From Subdoligranulum variabile (GTDB lineage Bacteria; Bacillota; Clostridia; Oscillospirales; Ruminococcaceae): a DNA stretch of 64,000 nucleotides. The stretch lies in the NCBI GenBank assembly GCA_004552305.1, contig SFOX01000003.1, forward strand, positions 1-64,000. The letters are read 5' to 3'. The notes under the pieces are model-generated. The model was not told the DNA's origin, did not search any database, and saw nothing but the letters and a program-made list of their open reading frames with translations. The position numbers were made by a program, and so were the translations under genes. This document shows, piece after piece, positions 57,549 through 64,000 of this stretch. How positions within the stretch are numbered: position 1 is the stretch's first letter; each line of letters opens with the position of its first letter.

Positions 57549-57698
57549 ATGACTGTCAAGATCACCCTGGCTTGCACCGAGTGCAAGCAGCGCAACTACA
57601 ACAAGGAGAAGAACAAGAAGAATTCTCCCGATCGTCTTGAGATGAAGAAGTATTGCCGTTTCTGCAAGAAGCATACCCTTCACCGCGAAACCAAGTGA
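57549..57698 (+). CDS. rpmG: 50S ribosomal protein L33
   Basis: A 49-residue protein, MTVKITLACTECKQRNYN with KKYCRFCKKHTLHRETK: a zinc ribbon with two C-x2-C pairs (Cys9/Cys12 and Cys36/Cys39), the C+ form. It lies in the large subunit. Full length for the family. ATG follows GGAGGTGCCGAAAC. It begins the classic rpmG-secE-nusG operon; secE starts 16 bases after its stop. Confidence 0.97.
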   Translation: MTVKITLACTECKQRNYNKEKNKKNSPDRLEMKKYCRFCKKHTLHRETK

Positions 57699-57714
57699 GG
57701 ATAGGAGCTTAGAG

Positions 57715-57990
57715 ATGGCAGACAAAAAAGCAGCTCCTGCTGCAGCCCAGACTCAAAGCAACAAAACCAAAAAAACTTCGTTCTTTGGTAAGGTCAAAAA
57801 CTTTTTTAAGGGCATCGGCAAGTATTTCAAGGATACCAAAAGTGAACTGAAAAAAGTTGTATGGCCCAGCAAAAAGGATGTTAAGACCAACACCATCACC
57901 GTCATTCTCGTGGTGGCGGCGGCAGCCATTGTGCTGATCGTGCTGGATCTTATCTTTGGCGGCGCTATTCACCTGATGATCGGCGCCTGA
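57715..57990 (+). CDS. secE: Preprotein translocase subunit SecE
   Basis: A 91-residue single-helix translocon subunit: a Lys-rich cytoplasmic part with the ELKKVVWPSKKDV motif (near residue 50) and one membrane helix (TVILVVAAAAIVLIVLDLI). It stabilises SecY. GGATAGGAG precedes the ATG. Confidence 0.96.
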   Translation: MADKKAAPAAAQTQSNKTKKTSFFGKVKNFFKGIGKYFKDTKSELKKVVWPSKKDVKTNTITVILVVAAAAIVLIVLDLIFGGAIHLMIGA

Positions 57991-58017
57991 GCGCTTTGAG
58001 CGGAGGCAATGACCCTT

Positions 58018-58560
58018 ATGGCAGAACAAGCAAACTGGTATGTCGTGCATACCTATTCCGGCTATGAGAACAAGGTCGCACAGGATCTGATGACGATGGT
58101 GGAAAACCGCCGAATTCAGGACCTGATCTGCGATGTCAAGGTTCCCACGGAAACGGTTGTCGAGGAAGTCTTTGACAAGCGCGGCAACAAGACCGGCGAA
58201 AAAGAGGTGCAGCACAAGCTGTACCCCGGCTATGTGTTCGTAAAAATGGTGATGAACGACAACACCTGGTACATTGTGCGCAACACGCGCGGCTGCACCG
58301 GTTTTGTCGGTCCGGCCTCCAAGCCGGAGCCTCTGACCGAGGCGGAAGTCGCCAAGATGGGTGTCGAGAATGTCGTCACCGATCTGAGCGTCGAATACAA
58401 GGTCGGCGACACGGTCGAGATCACCGCAGGTCCGATGGAAGGCTCTGTCGGCACGGTGGAGGAGATCGATATCCCCGCGCGCAAGGTGCGCGTAAAGATC
58501 ACGATGTTCGGTCGAGAACTGCCCGCAGAACTCGAGCTGCATCAGGTCAAGCTGTTCTAA
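58018..58560 (+). CDS. nusG: Transcription termination/antitermination protein NusG
   Basis: A 180-residue NusG that binds RNA polymerase and links it to Rho and ribosomes. NGN domain: ANWYVVHTYSGYENKVAQDL, PGYVFVKMVMNDNTWYIVRNTRGCTGFVG; KOW domain at the C-terminus with GDTVEITAGPMEGSVGTVEEID. ATG at 58009 is only two bases from GGAGG, so ATG at 58018 is chosen. Confidence 0.96.
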   Translation: MAEQANWYVVHTYSGYENKVAQDLMTMVENRRIQDLICDVKVPTETVVEEVFDKRGNKTGEKEVQHKLYPGYVFVKMVMNDNTWYIVRNTRGCTGFVGPASKPEPLTEAEVAKMGVENVVTDLSVEYKVGDTVEITAGPMEGSVGTVEEIDIPARKVRVKITMFGRELPAELELHQVKLF

Positions 58561-58582
58561 CACAGCAACGAATTTCCGGTAG

Positions 58583-58618
58583 AAACCGCGAACGGGGCAC
58601 ACCCCGGGGTACGGTTTT
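58583..58618 (+). terminator. Attenuator-like hairpin between nusG and rplK
   Basis: AAACCG (58583-58588) pairs with CGGTTT (58612-58617), enclosing CGGGG/CCCCG, followed by TTTTTA. It may reduce rplK readthrough or end nusG messages. Confidence 0.5.
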
Positions 58619-58645
58619 TATAGGGTGTGCGGTGGTCGCACGCCC

Positions 58646-58681
58646 GTGGGAGGTCTGCACCGCAGACCGCAACTCACCACA
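58646..58681 (+). promoter_or_regulatory. Candidate L1-binding leader of rplK-rplA
   Basis: GTGGGAGGTCTG, loop, CAGACC and then CAACTCACCACA: a short stem (GGTCTG/CAGACC) flanked by the G-T-G-G-G-A and A-C-T-C-A-C-C-A-C sides, as in the L1-type rRNA-mimic leaders in front of rplK. Would let L1 shut off its own operon. Based on a remembered pattern. Confidence 0.55.
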
Positions 58682-58702
58682 AAATTTGGAGGTGCAAATA
58701 TT

Positions 58703-59128
58703 ATGGCACAGAAAATCACTGGCTACATTAAGCTGCAAATCCCCGCCGGCAAGGCAACTCCGGCTCCCCCTGTTGGTCCTGCTCTGGGTCAGAAGGGCGT
58801 CAACATCATGGCGTTCACCAAGGAATTCAACGAGCGTACTAAGGGTCAGATGGGCATGATCATCCCCGTCGTCATCACCGTTTACGCCGACCGTTCCTTC
58901 TCCTTCATCACCAAGACTCCTCCGGCGCCCGTTCTGATCAAGAAGGCTGCCGGCATCGACACTGCTTCCGGCGTGCCCAACAAGAACAAGGTTGGCTCTA
59001 TCACGCTGGCTCAGGCCGAGGAGATCGCCAAGACCAAGATGCCCGACCTGAACGCTGCTTCTCTGGAAGCTGCTGTCAGCATGATCAAGGGCACCGCCCG
59101 CAGCATGGGCGTTACCGTTGAGGGCTGA
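58703..59128 (+). CDS. rplK: 50S ribosomal protein L11
   Basis: A 141-residue protein of the GTPase-associated centre: AQKITGYIKLQIPAGKATPAPPVGPALGQKGVNIMAF, and the C-terminal rRNA-binding domain. Target of PrmA, encoded 4 kb upstream. TTTGGAGG precedes the ATG; the open frame starts 26 codons earlier in the leader and is rejected. Confidence 0.98.
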   Translation: MAQKITGYIKLQIPAGKATPAPPVGPALGQKGVNIMAFTKEFNERTKGQMGMIIPVVITVYADRSFSFITKTPPAPVLIKKAAGIDTASGVPNKNKVGSITLAQAEEIAKTKMPDLNAASLEAAVSMIKGTARSMGVTVEG

Positions 59129-59146
59129 ATAGGAGGGGAATAAGCA

Positions 59147-59839
59147 ATGAAACACGGCAAGAAATATATTGACGCTGTCAAGCTGATCGAGGCCAGCAAG
59201 ACCTATGATCCGACCGAGGCCTTGGAGCTGTGCTGCAAGACCGCTACCGCTAAGTTCGACGAGACCGTTGAGCTGCACGTCCGCCTGGGCGTTGACAGCC
59301 GCCACGCTGACCAGCAGGTTCGCGGCGCTGTTGTTCTGCCCAACGGCACCGGTAAGAACGTCCGCGTTATCGCCATCGCCAAGGGCGACGCCGCTAAGGC
59401 TGCCGAGGCTGCCGGTGCGCAGGAGGTCGGTGATGACGATCTGATCGCCAAGATCGCCGGCGGCTACCTGGACTTCGACGTCCTGGTTACCACCCCCGAT
59501 ATGATGGGCAAGGTTGGTCGTCTGGGTAAGGTCCTGGGTCCCCGCGGCTTGATGCCCAACCCCAAGGCCGGCACTGTTACCCCCGACGTCGGCAAGGCTG
59601 TTACCGATGCCAAGGCCGGTAAGATCGAGTACCGTCTGGACAAGCAGAACATCATCCATGTGCCCATCGGCAAGGCATCCTTCGGTGCTGAGAAGCTGAT
59701 GGTCAACCTGGACACCGTTCTGGATGCCATCGCCAAGGCAAAGCCCGCCGCTGCCAAGGGTCAGTACTTCAAGAGCGCTACCATCGCCACCACCATGGGT
59801 CCCGGCGTTCGCGTTGCTACCAACAAGTACGGCGTATAA
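59147..59839 (+). CDS. rplA: 50S ribosomal protein L1
   Basis: A 230-residue protein of the L1 stalk: MKHGKKYIDAVKLIEASKTY, FDETVELHVRLGVDSRHADQQVRG, LGPRGLMPNPKAGTVTPDVGKAV. Full length. AATAGGAGG precedes the ATG; 18 bases after rplK. Confidence 0.98.
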   Translation: MKHGKKYIDAVKLIEASKTYDPTEALELCCKTATAKFDETVELHVRLGVDSRHADQQVRGAVVLPNGTGKNVRVIAIAKGDAAKAAEAAGAQEVGDDDLIAKIAGGYLDFDVLVTTPDMMGKVGRLGKVLGPRGLMPNPKAGTVTPDVGKAVTDAKAGKIEYRLDKQNIIHVPIGKASFGAEKLMVNLDTVLDAIAKAKPAAAKGQYFKSATIATTMGPGVRVATNKYGV

Positions 59840-59863
59840 TTTTGGGGTTTTTCCTGAAAGTGC

Positions 59864-59892
59864 TTGACAAACGCACATTCTTGTGCTATACT
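59864..59892 (+). promoter_or_regulatory. Predicted promoter of rplJ-rplL
   Basis: Perfect -35 TTGACA (59864-59869), 17-base spacer, -10 TATACT (59887-59892), 25 bases after the rplA stop. Confidence 0.88.
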
Positions 59893-60018
59893 AATTAAGC
59901 TGTTTTTGAGACAGCAGGTGCCGCAAGGCATAACGGGGAAACCCACCTGCCGAGAAACGTGCGTTTGATTGCTATGCTTTCAAGCCCTTTTCCCGGCGAC
60001 GGGAAAGGGGCTTTTTTC
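59893..60018 (+). promoter_or_regulatory. L10 leader RNA (autoregulatory)
   Basis: Contains the conserved L10-leader core AGGTGCCGCAAGGCATAACG with GGGGAAACCCACCTGCCG (59917-59953), mimicking the L10(L12)4 binding site on 23S rRNA, followed by a terminator (59982-60017). L10 excess is expected to end transcription of rplJ-rplL. Confidence 0.88.
59982..60017 (+). terminator. Terminator of the L10 leader
   Basis: AAGCCCTTTTCCCG (59982-59995) pairs with CGGGAAAGGGGCTT (60000-60013), followed by TTTTTT to 60017. Confidence 0.88.
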
Positions 60019-60081
60019 TGTATCATCACAAAAAAGCCGCTTACCGAAACCAATCTGTAAGTGGAACGAGGTGAAATTCAA

Positions 60082-60594
60082 ATGCCCAGTGCAAAGATTC
60101 TGGAATCCAAGAAGGCTCTTGTTGCCGACCTGAACGCTAAGATCGAAGCCTCTCTGGCCGGCGTTGTCGTTGCTTACAACGGCATCAGCGTTTCTGACGA
60201 CACCAAGCTGCGTAAGGAGCTGCGCGACGCTGGCGTGCATTACATGGTAGTCAAGAACACCATGCTGCGTCTGGCTGTCAAGGGCACCCAGTACGAGGGT
60301 CTGACCGACTACTTCAAGGGTGACACCGCCATTGCTCTGTCCGCCGAGGATCCGGCCGCTGCTGCTCGCATCCTGTGCAAGTTTGCTGACGCCGACAAGT
60401 CCAAGCGCTTTGTTGTCAAGGGCGGCTTCTGCGACGGCGTCGTCATGGATGCTGCAGGTGTCAAGAGCCTGTCCACCATGCCCAACCGCGAGGGTCTGCT
60501 CTCCATGCTGGCTGGCAGCCTCAACGGTATCGTTGGTGGTCTGGCCGTTGCCCTGCAGGGTATCGTCGACAAGCAGGACGAAACCGCTGCCTAA
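60082..60594 (+). CDS. rplJ: 50S ribosomal protein L10
   Basis: A 170-residue protein that carries L12 dimers and represses its operon. PSAKILESKKALVADLNAKIEASLAG and YMVVKNTMLRLAV are family marks; the C-terminal helix binds L12. The ATG at 60082 follows GAGGTG; the open frame begins 7 codons earlier. The following 93-base gap to rplL holds no recognised element. Confidence 0.97.
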   Translation: MPSAKILESKKALVADLNAKIEASLAGVVVAYNGISVSDDTKLRKELRDAGVHYMVVKNTMLRLAVKGTQYEGLTDYFKGDTAIALSAEDPAAAARILCKFADADKSKRFVVKGGFCDGVVMDAAGVKSLSTMPNREGLLSMLAGSLNGIVGGLAVALQGIVDKQDETAA

Positions 60595-60687
60595 GTTTTT
60601 TAGGTCACGCGGCATAAGCGCACAGGCGCAGCGCTTATCAATAAACCGCGCCGCATAATAACATTAAAATTTATGGAGGTAATTACC

Positions 60688-61062
60688 ATGGCTTCTGAGA
60701 AGATCACTGCCATTGTCGAGTCTGTCAAGACTATGACTGTTCTGGAGCTGAAAGAGCTCGTTGATACCATCTGCGAGGAATTCGGCGTTTCCGCTGTTGC
60801 CGCTGCTGCTCCCGCTGCTGCCGGCGCTGCTGCTCCCGCTGAGGAAGAAAAGACCGAGTTCGACGTCATCCTGGCTGACGTTGGCGCCAACAAGATGCAG
60901 GTCATCAAGACCGTTAAGGAGCTGACCGGCGCTTCCCTGATGGAGGCCAAGAAGCTCGTTGAGACCCCCAACGCCAAGCTGAAGGAGCAGGCTTCCAAGG
61001 CTGACGCTGAGGACATCAAGAAGAAGCTCGAGGAGCTGGGCGCCAAGATCGAGCTGAAGTAA
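60688..61062 (+). CDS. rplL: 50S ribosomal protein L7/L12
   Basis: A 124-residue acidic stalk protein: N-terminal dimer domain (SEKITAIVESVKTMTVLELKELVD), Ala/Pro hinge (AAAAPAAAGAAAPAEEE) and C-terminal factor-binding domain (VILADVGANKMQVIKTVKELTGASL). ATGGAGG precedes the ATG at 60688. A strong terminator follows; rpoB is not adjacent. Confidence 0.98.
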   Translation: MASEKITAIVESVKTMTVLELKELVDTICEEFGVSAVAAAAPAAAGAAAPAEEEKTEFDVILADVGANKMQVIKTVKELTGASLMEAKKLVETPNAKLKEQASKADAEDIKKKLEELGAKIELK

Positions 61063-61085
61063 TTTTAGCTTATCTACGCTTTCTG

Positions 61086-61118
61086 CACCGTGTGGTACTA
61101 CACCGCACGGTGTTTTTT
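61086..61118 (+). terminator. Terminator of rplJ-rplL
   Basis: An 11-bp stem (61086-61096 with 61102-61112, one wobble), ACTAC loop, six T (61113-61118). Confidence 0.9.
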
Positions 61119-61200
61119 ATTGCGCGATATGCACAAGTTTAACGGGTGAAATTTGTACAGAAAATCCTTTTTGTATCTGGTACAACCGGCGCAAGGCTTG

Positions 61201-61206
61201 TATAAT
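61201..61206 (+). promoter_or_regulatory. Predicted -10 of the MMPL gene
   Basis: Perfect -10 TATAAT with no good -35 at 17 bases. It lies about 35 bases before the GGGAGG at 61239. Confidence 0.45.
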
Positions 61207-61253
61207 AAAACTGACACAGTAGGGGACTGAACCCAAAAGGGAGGCATCTTTCT

Positions 61254-63764
61254 TTGGAAAACCAAAAGCCGAAAGGCAATGCCATGGAAAAGCTGGCGTC
61301 GTTTATTGTCGATAAACGCAACCTGTTTTTCTTATTGTACATATTTGCGTTGATTTTCTGCGCCGTGGCAACCGGCTGGGTCAAGGTGGAAAACGACATC
61401 ACCACCTACCTGCCCGACTCCACCGAAACCCGCCAGGGTCTGACCGTGATGAACGATAACTTCATCACCTACGGCTCGGCGCGCGTTATGGTGTCCAACA
61501 TCAGCTACGACACCGCGCTGGACCTGCAGGAGGTCATTGAGGACATTGACGGCGTGGATACCGTGGAATTTGATGCCACCAAGGATCACTACGCCGATGC
61601 ATCGGCGCTCTACTCGGTAAGCTTTGACGCCGAGGCGGACGATGACCGCGCCAAGACCGCCATGCAGGACATCCGCGACGCGCTGGCAGATTACGACACC
61701 TACGTCGACACGCAGGTGGGCGTGGATACCTCCGCCGATCTGCAGGCGGAGATGAGCGTCATCATCGTCATTGCCGCCATCATCATTGTGGTCGTGCTGA
61801 CGCTGACCTCCCGCTCCTACGCCGAGGTGCCGGTTCTGATTCTGACCTTCGGCACGGCTGCCCTTCTGAATATGGGTACCAACTTCCTGTGCGGCACCAT
61901 CAGCTTTATTTCCAACTCGGTCACGGTAATTCTGCAGCTGGCGCTGGCCATCGACTACGCCATCATCCTGTGCCACCGCTTCAGCGACGAACACGAAACG
62001 CTGGACACCCGCGAAGCCTGCATTGCCGCCCTTTCCAAGGCAATTCCGGAGATATCCTCCTCCTCGCTGACGACCATCAGCGGTCTGGCGGCGCTGGGCT
62101 TTATGCACTTTGGTATCGGTCGTGACCTTGCCGTGGTGCTGATCAAGGCCATTTTGTTCAGTATGCTGGCGGTGTTCACCCTGATGCCCGGCTTGCTGGT
62201 GCTGTTCAGCCGCCTGATCGACAAGACCCGCCACAAAAACCTGATCCCCAAAATCACGGCTGTCGGCAAATTTGACGTAAAAACGCGGTATATTGTGCCG
62301 CCGATTTTTGCGGTCATCGTCATTGCCGCCGCCGTCTTTGCCAACAAATGCCCCTACTGCTACACCTTTACCGATCTGGTCACCGCCAAGCAGAGCGAAA
62401 GCCAGATCGCCTACCAGAAAATCAAGAACGAGTTTGGCACTTCCAATATGGTGGCAGTCATTGTGCCGTCCGGCAACTATGAGAACGAGGGCAAGATTCT
62501 GGCAGAGCTGGAAAACTGCCCCGAGGTCAAGTCCACCATGGGTCTTGCCAACATCGAGGCGATGGACGGCTATATGCTGACCGACGCCGTGACCCCCCGC
62601 CAGCTGGCGGAGATGGCAGGGCTGGACTATGAGGTCGCCAAGGCGCTGTACGGTGCCTACGCCATTGACCACGACCAGTACGGGGAGTTTGTCAACGGCT
62701 TGGGCAACTACAAGGTACCCATCTATGATATGTTCCGGTTTTTGGAGCAGGAGATGCACGACGGCAACGTTACGCTGAGCGGCGATGTGCAGGACACGCT
62801 GGATGACCTGTTTGCCCAGCTGGACAAGGCGCAGGTACAGCTGCAGGCGGAAAACTACAGCCGTATGGTCGCCTACCTGAGCGTGCCGGAGGAAAGCAGC
62901 GAAACCTTTGCCTTTTTGGATAAAATGCACGATATGGTGTCTAAATATTACCCCGAGGATGCCTACATCGTGGGCAACACCACCAGCGCGATGGACCTGT
63001 CCAGCTCCTTCGGCGAGGACAACCTGCTGATTAGTGTGCTGAGTGCGCTGTTCGTCATTCTGGTGCTGCTGTTCACCTTCAAATCCGCCGGTCTGCCTGT
63101 GCTGCTGATCTTCGTTATTCAGGGCAGTATCTGGATCAACTTCTCGGTGCCGTATCTGCAGGACTCGCCGCTGTATTTCCTTGGCTATCTGATCGTCAAC
63201 TCCATTCAGATGGGCGCCAACATCGACTACGCCATCGTCATTTCCAGCCACTACACCGACCTGAAAAAGGTCATGCACCATAAGGACGCCATCGTCACTG
63301 CGCTGAACGAATCCTTCCCGACCATCTTCACCTCCGGTTCCATTCTGGCGTCGGCGGGCGTGCTGATCAGCGTACTGACCACCAACCCCGTCATTGCCGC
63401 CATCGGTGAATGTCTGGGGCGCGGCACCATTGTGTCCATCCTTCTGGTTCTGTTCGTGCTGCCGCAAATTCTGGTGCTGGGCGATGTCATCATCGAGCGC
63501 ACCAGCTTTGAGATGAAGGGCATTGCCGGGGCGACCCGCAATGTCAGCGGCACGATGCACATCAACGGTCGCGTGCGCGGCTACATCAACGGCGTGGTGG
63601 ATGCCGACATCAAGGGCGTACTGCACGGGCAGTTCAACGCTGCCATTTCCACCGGCACCGAGGTGAATGTGACGCAGCCCGATATGTACCTGACCGAGGG
63701 CAGCGTGGCGGAAGCCGAAGCTGCCGAAACCAACGACACCACCGAAGGAGGCGGCGAACAATGA
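61254..63764 (+). CDS. MMPL/RND-family exporter with a C-terminal extension (TTG start)
   Basis: An 836-residue RND-superfamily membrane protein, like MmpL or HpnN. Two repeats each start with one helix and a large outer loop (SDSTETRQGLTVMNDNFITYGSARV-type first loop), followed by a five-helix bundle: the first has ITVILQLALAIDYAIILCHRF, the second LIVNSIQMGANIDYAIVISSHY, carrying D-Y-A pairs expected for proton coupling. The last ~85 residues are cytoplasmic, with short repeats (SGTMHINGRVRGYINGVVDADIKGV) like a small beta-helical or bactofilin-like piece, an odd addition. TTG is used because GGGAGG lies 9 bases before and the next ATG has none. Substrate unknown. It overlaps the next gene by four bases. 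Confidence 0.88.
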   Translation: MENQKPKGNAMEKLASFIVDKRNLFFLLYIFALIFCAVATGWVKVENDITTYLPDSTETRQGLTVMNDNFITYGSARVMVSNISYDTALDLQEVIEDIDGVDTVEFDATKDHYADASALYSVSFDAEADDDRAKTAMQDIRDALADYDTYVDTQVGVDTSADLQAEMSVIIVIAAIIIVVVLTLTSRSYAEVPVLILTFGTAALLNMGTNFLCGTISFISNSVTVILQLALAIDYAIILCHRFSDEHETLDTREACIAALSKAIPEISSSSLTTISGLAALGFMHFGIGRDLAVVLIKAILFSMLAVFTLMPGLLVLFSRLIDKTRHKNLIPKITAVGKFDVKTRYIVPPIFAVIVIAAAVFANKCPYCYTFTDLVTAKQSESQIAYQKIKNEFGTSNMVAVIVPSGNYENEGKILAELENCPEVKSTMGLANIEAMDGYMLTDAVTPRQLAEMAGLDYEVAKALYGAYAIDHDQYGEFVNGLGNYKVPIYDMFRFLEQEMHDGNVTLSGDVQDTLDDLFAQLDKAQVQLQAENYSRMVAYLSVPEESSETFAFLDKMHDMVSKYYPEDAYIVGNTTSAMDLSSSFGEDNLLISVLSALFVILVLLFTFKSAGLPVLLIFVIQGSIWINFSVPYLQDSPLYFLGYLIVNSIQMGANIDYAIVISSHYTDLKKVMHHKDAIVTALNESFPTIFTSGSILASAGVLISVLTTNPVIAAIGECLGRGTIVSILLVLFVLPQILVLGDVIIERTSFEMKGIAGATRNVSGTMHINGRVRGYINGVVDADIKGVLHGQFNAAISTGTEVNVTQPDMYLTEGSVAEAEAAETNDTTEGGGEQ

Positions 63765-64000
63765 AAAACTCTTGGATGCGCCGCTTGGCGGCGGGATTTA
63801 CCGCGATGACCCTGCTGGTCAGCTTGGCACTGCCGGCTTTTGCCGAGGACGCAGAGCCTTTGCCGGAGGAAAAACCTGCCGTGCATATCACAACGGTGGA
63901 CGAGCTTTTGCAGCTTACCAGGGATTGCAGCCTTGACACCTACAGCACCCACCGCACCGTCTTGCTGGATGCCGATCTGGATCTGGTGGGGCAGGGGTTT
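63761..64000 (+). CDS. Secreted protein, 3' end outside the window
   Basis: The ATG overlaps the MMPL stop (ATGA), with GGAGG before it. Visible 80 codons: MKNSWMRRLAAGFTAMTLLV then SLALPAFA, a signal peptide cleaved after AFA (residue 28), followed by an acidic EDAEPLPEEKPA and ITTVDELLQLTRDCSLDTYS, then VLLDADLDLVGQGF. The VLLDADLDL-type strand resembles the start of GLUG or right-handed beta-helix domains, but too little is seen to be sure. Coupling to MMPL suggests a linked export or surface function. Confidence 0.75.
   Translation, partial: MKNSWMRRLAAGFTAMTLLVSLALPAFAEDAEPLPEEKPAVHITTVDELLQLTRDCSLDTYSTHRTVLLDADLDLVGQGF

Noticed and set aside
61332..63761. 809-codon open frame antisense to the MMPL gene
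   Set aside because: Shadow of the sense gene; composition is His/Gln/Val-rich with no recognisable domain.

Overview
The window is 64 kb of chromosomal DNA from a high-GC Bacillota, most likely a gut clostridium of the Oscillospiraceae/Ruminococcaceae (Faecalibacterium, Subdoligranulum or Gemmiger-like). The evidence is Firmicutes-type sigma-A promoters with 17-bp spacers, an L20-type infC leader and an L10 leader, spoVA sporulation genes, the anaerobic ribonucleotide reductase pair nrdD/nrdG, a TrmFO tRNA methylase and the nadD-yqeK-LCP-rsfS order. The genus is inferred, not proven. No phage, plasmid, CRISPR or large mobile island is visible; nearly everything is core genome.

Layout. 1-1.9 kb: the end of an exopolysaccharide-type operon (CpsD-like kinase cut by the window edge, then a Pro/Thr/Ala-rich anchored surface protein). 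2.2-8.4 kb (minus): glutamate synthase gltB-gltD behind a promoter and a terminator-like leader hairpin. 8.5-14 kb: ClC transporter, RlmCD-type methylase, a flavoprotein, and a minus-strand cluster of GDPD, DUF4830, PAP2 phosphatase and a 36-residue lipoprotein whose tail is made of a dispersed repeat. 14.1-18.5 kb: ACT-domain and PFL proteins, then two unknown membrane proteins. 18.5-25.1 kb: mgtE behind a long structured leader, glgB, galM with a TrpR/YerC regulator, rmuC. 25.2-26.6 kb: infC-rpmI-rplT with an AUC start for infC and an apparently frameshifted rplT. 26.7-45.7 kb: a long plus-strand housekeeping run (SpoU methylase, dprA, topA, trmFO, plsX, rnc, smc, ftsY, rdgB, yhbY, nadD, yqeK, LCP protein, rsfS, leuS). 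46-50.3 kb: divergent nrdG/nrdD with NrdR-like boxes, then trpS. 50.3-54.8 kb: greA, lysS (with a C-terminal tRNA-binding fusion), tRNA-Pro, rsmE and prmA. 54.9-57.3 kb: a GNAT protein and spoVAC-spoVAD-spoVAE. 57.4-61.1 kb: rpmG-secE-nusG-rplK-rplA and rplJ-rplL with ribosomal-protein leaders. 61.2-64 kb: an MMPL exporter and the start of a secreted protein.

The observations most worth a second look are the mgtE leader (two structural domains ending in a terminator that contains the Shine-Dalgarno sequence), the attenuator-like hairpin in front of gltB, a family of short repeats with ATACCGC ends that has altered a lipoprotein gene, a second 105-bp inverted-repeat element near 45.9 kb, the broken rplT, and the spoVA operon. 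Many genes needed start correction; chosen starts and reasons are given gene by gene.
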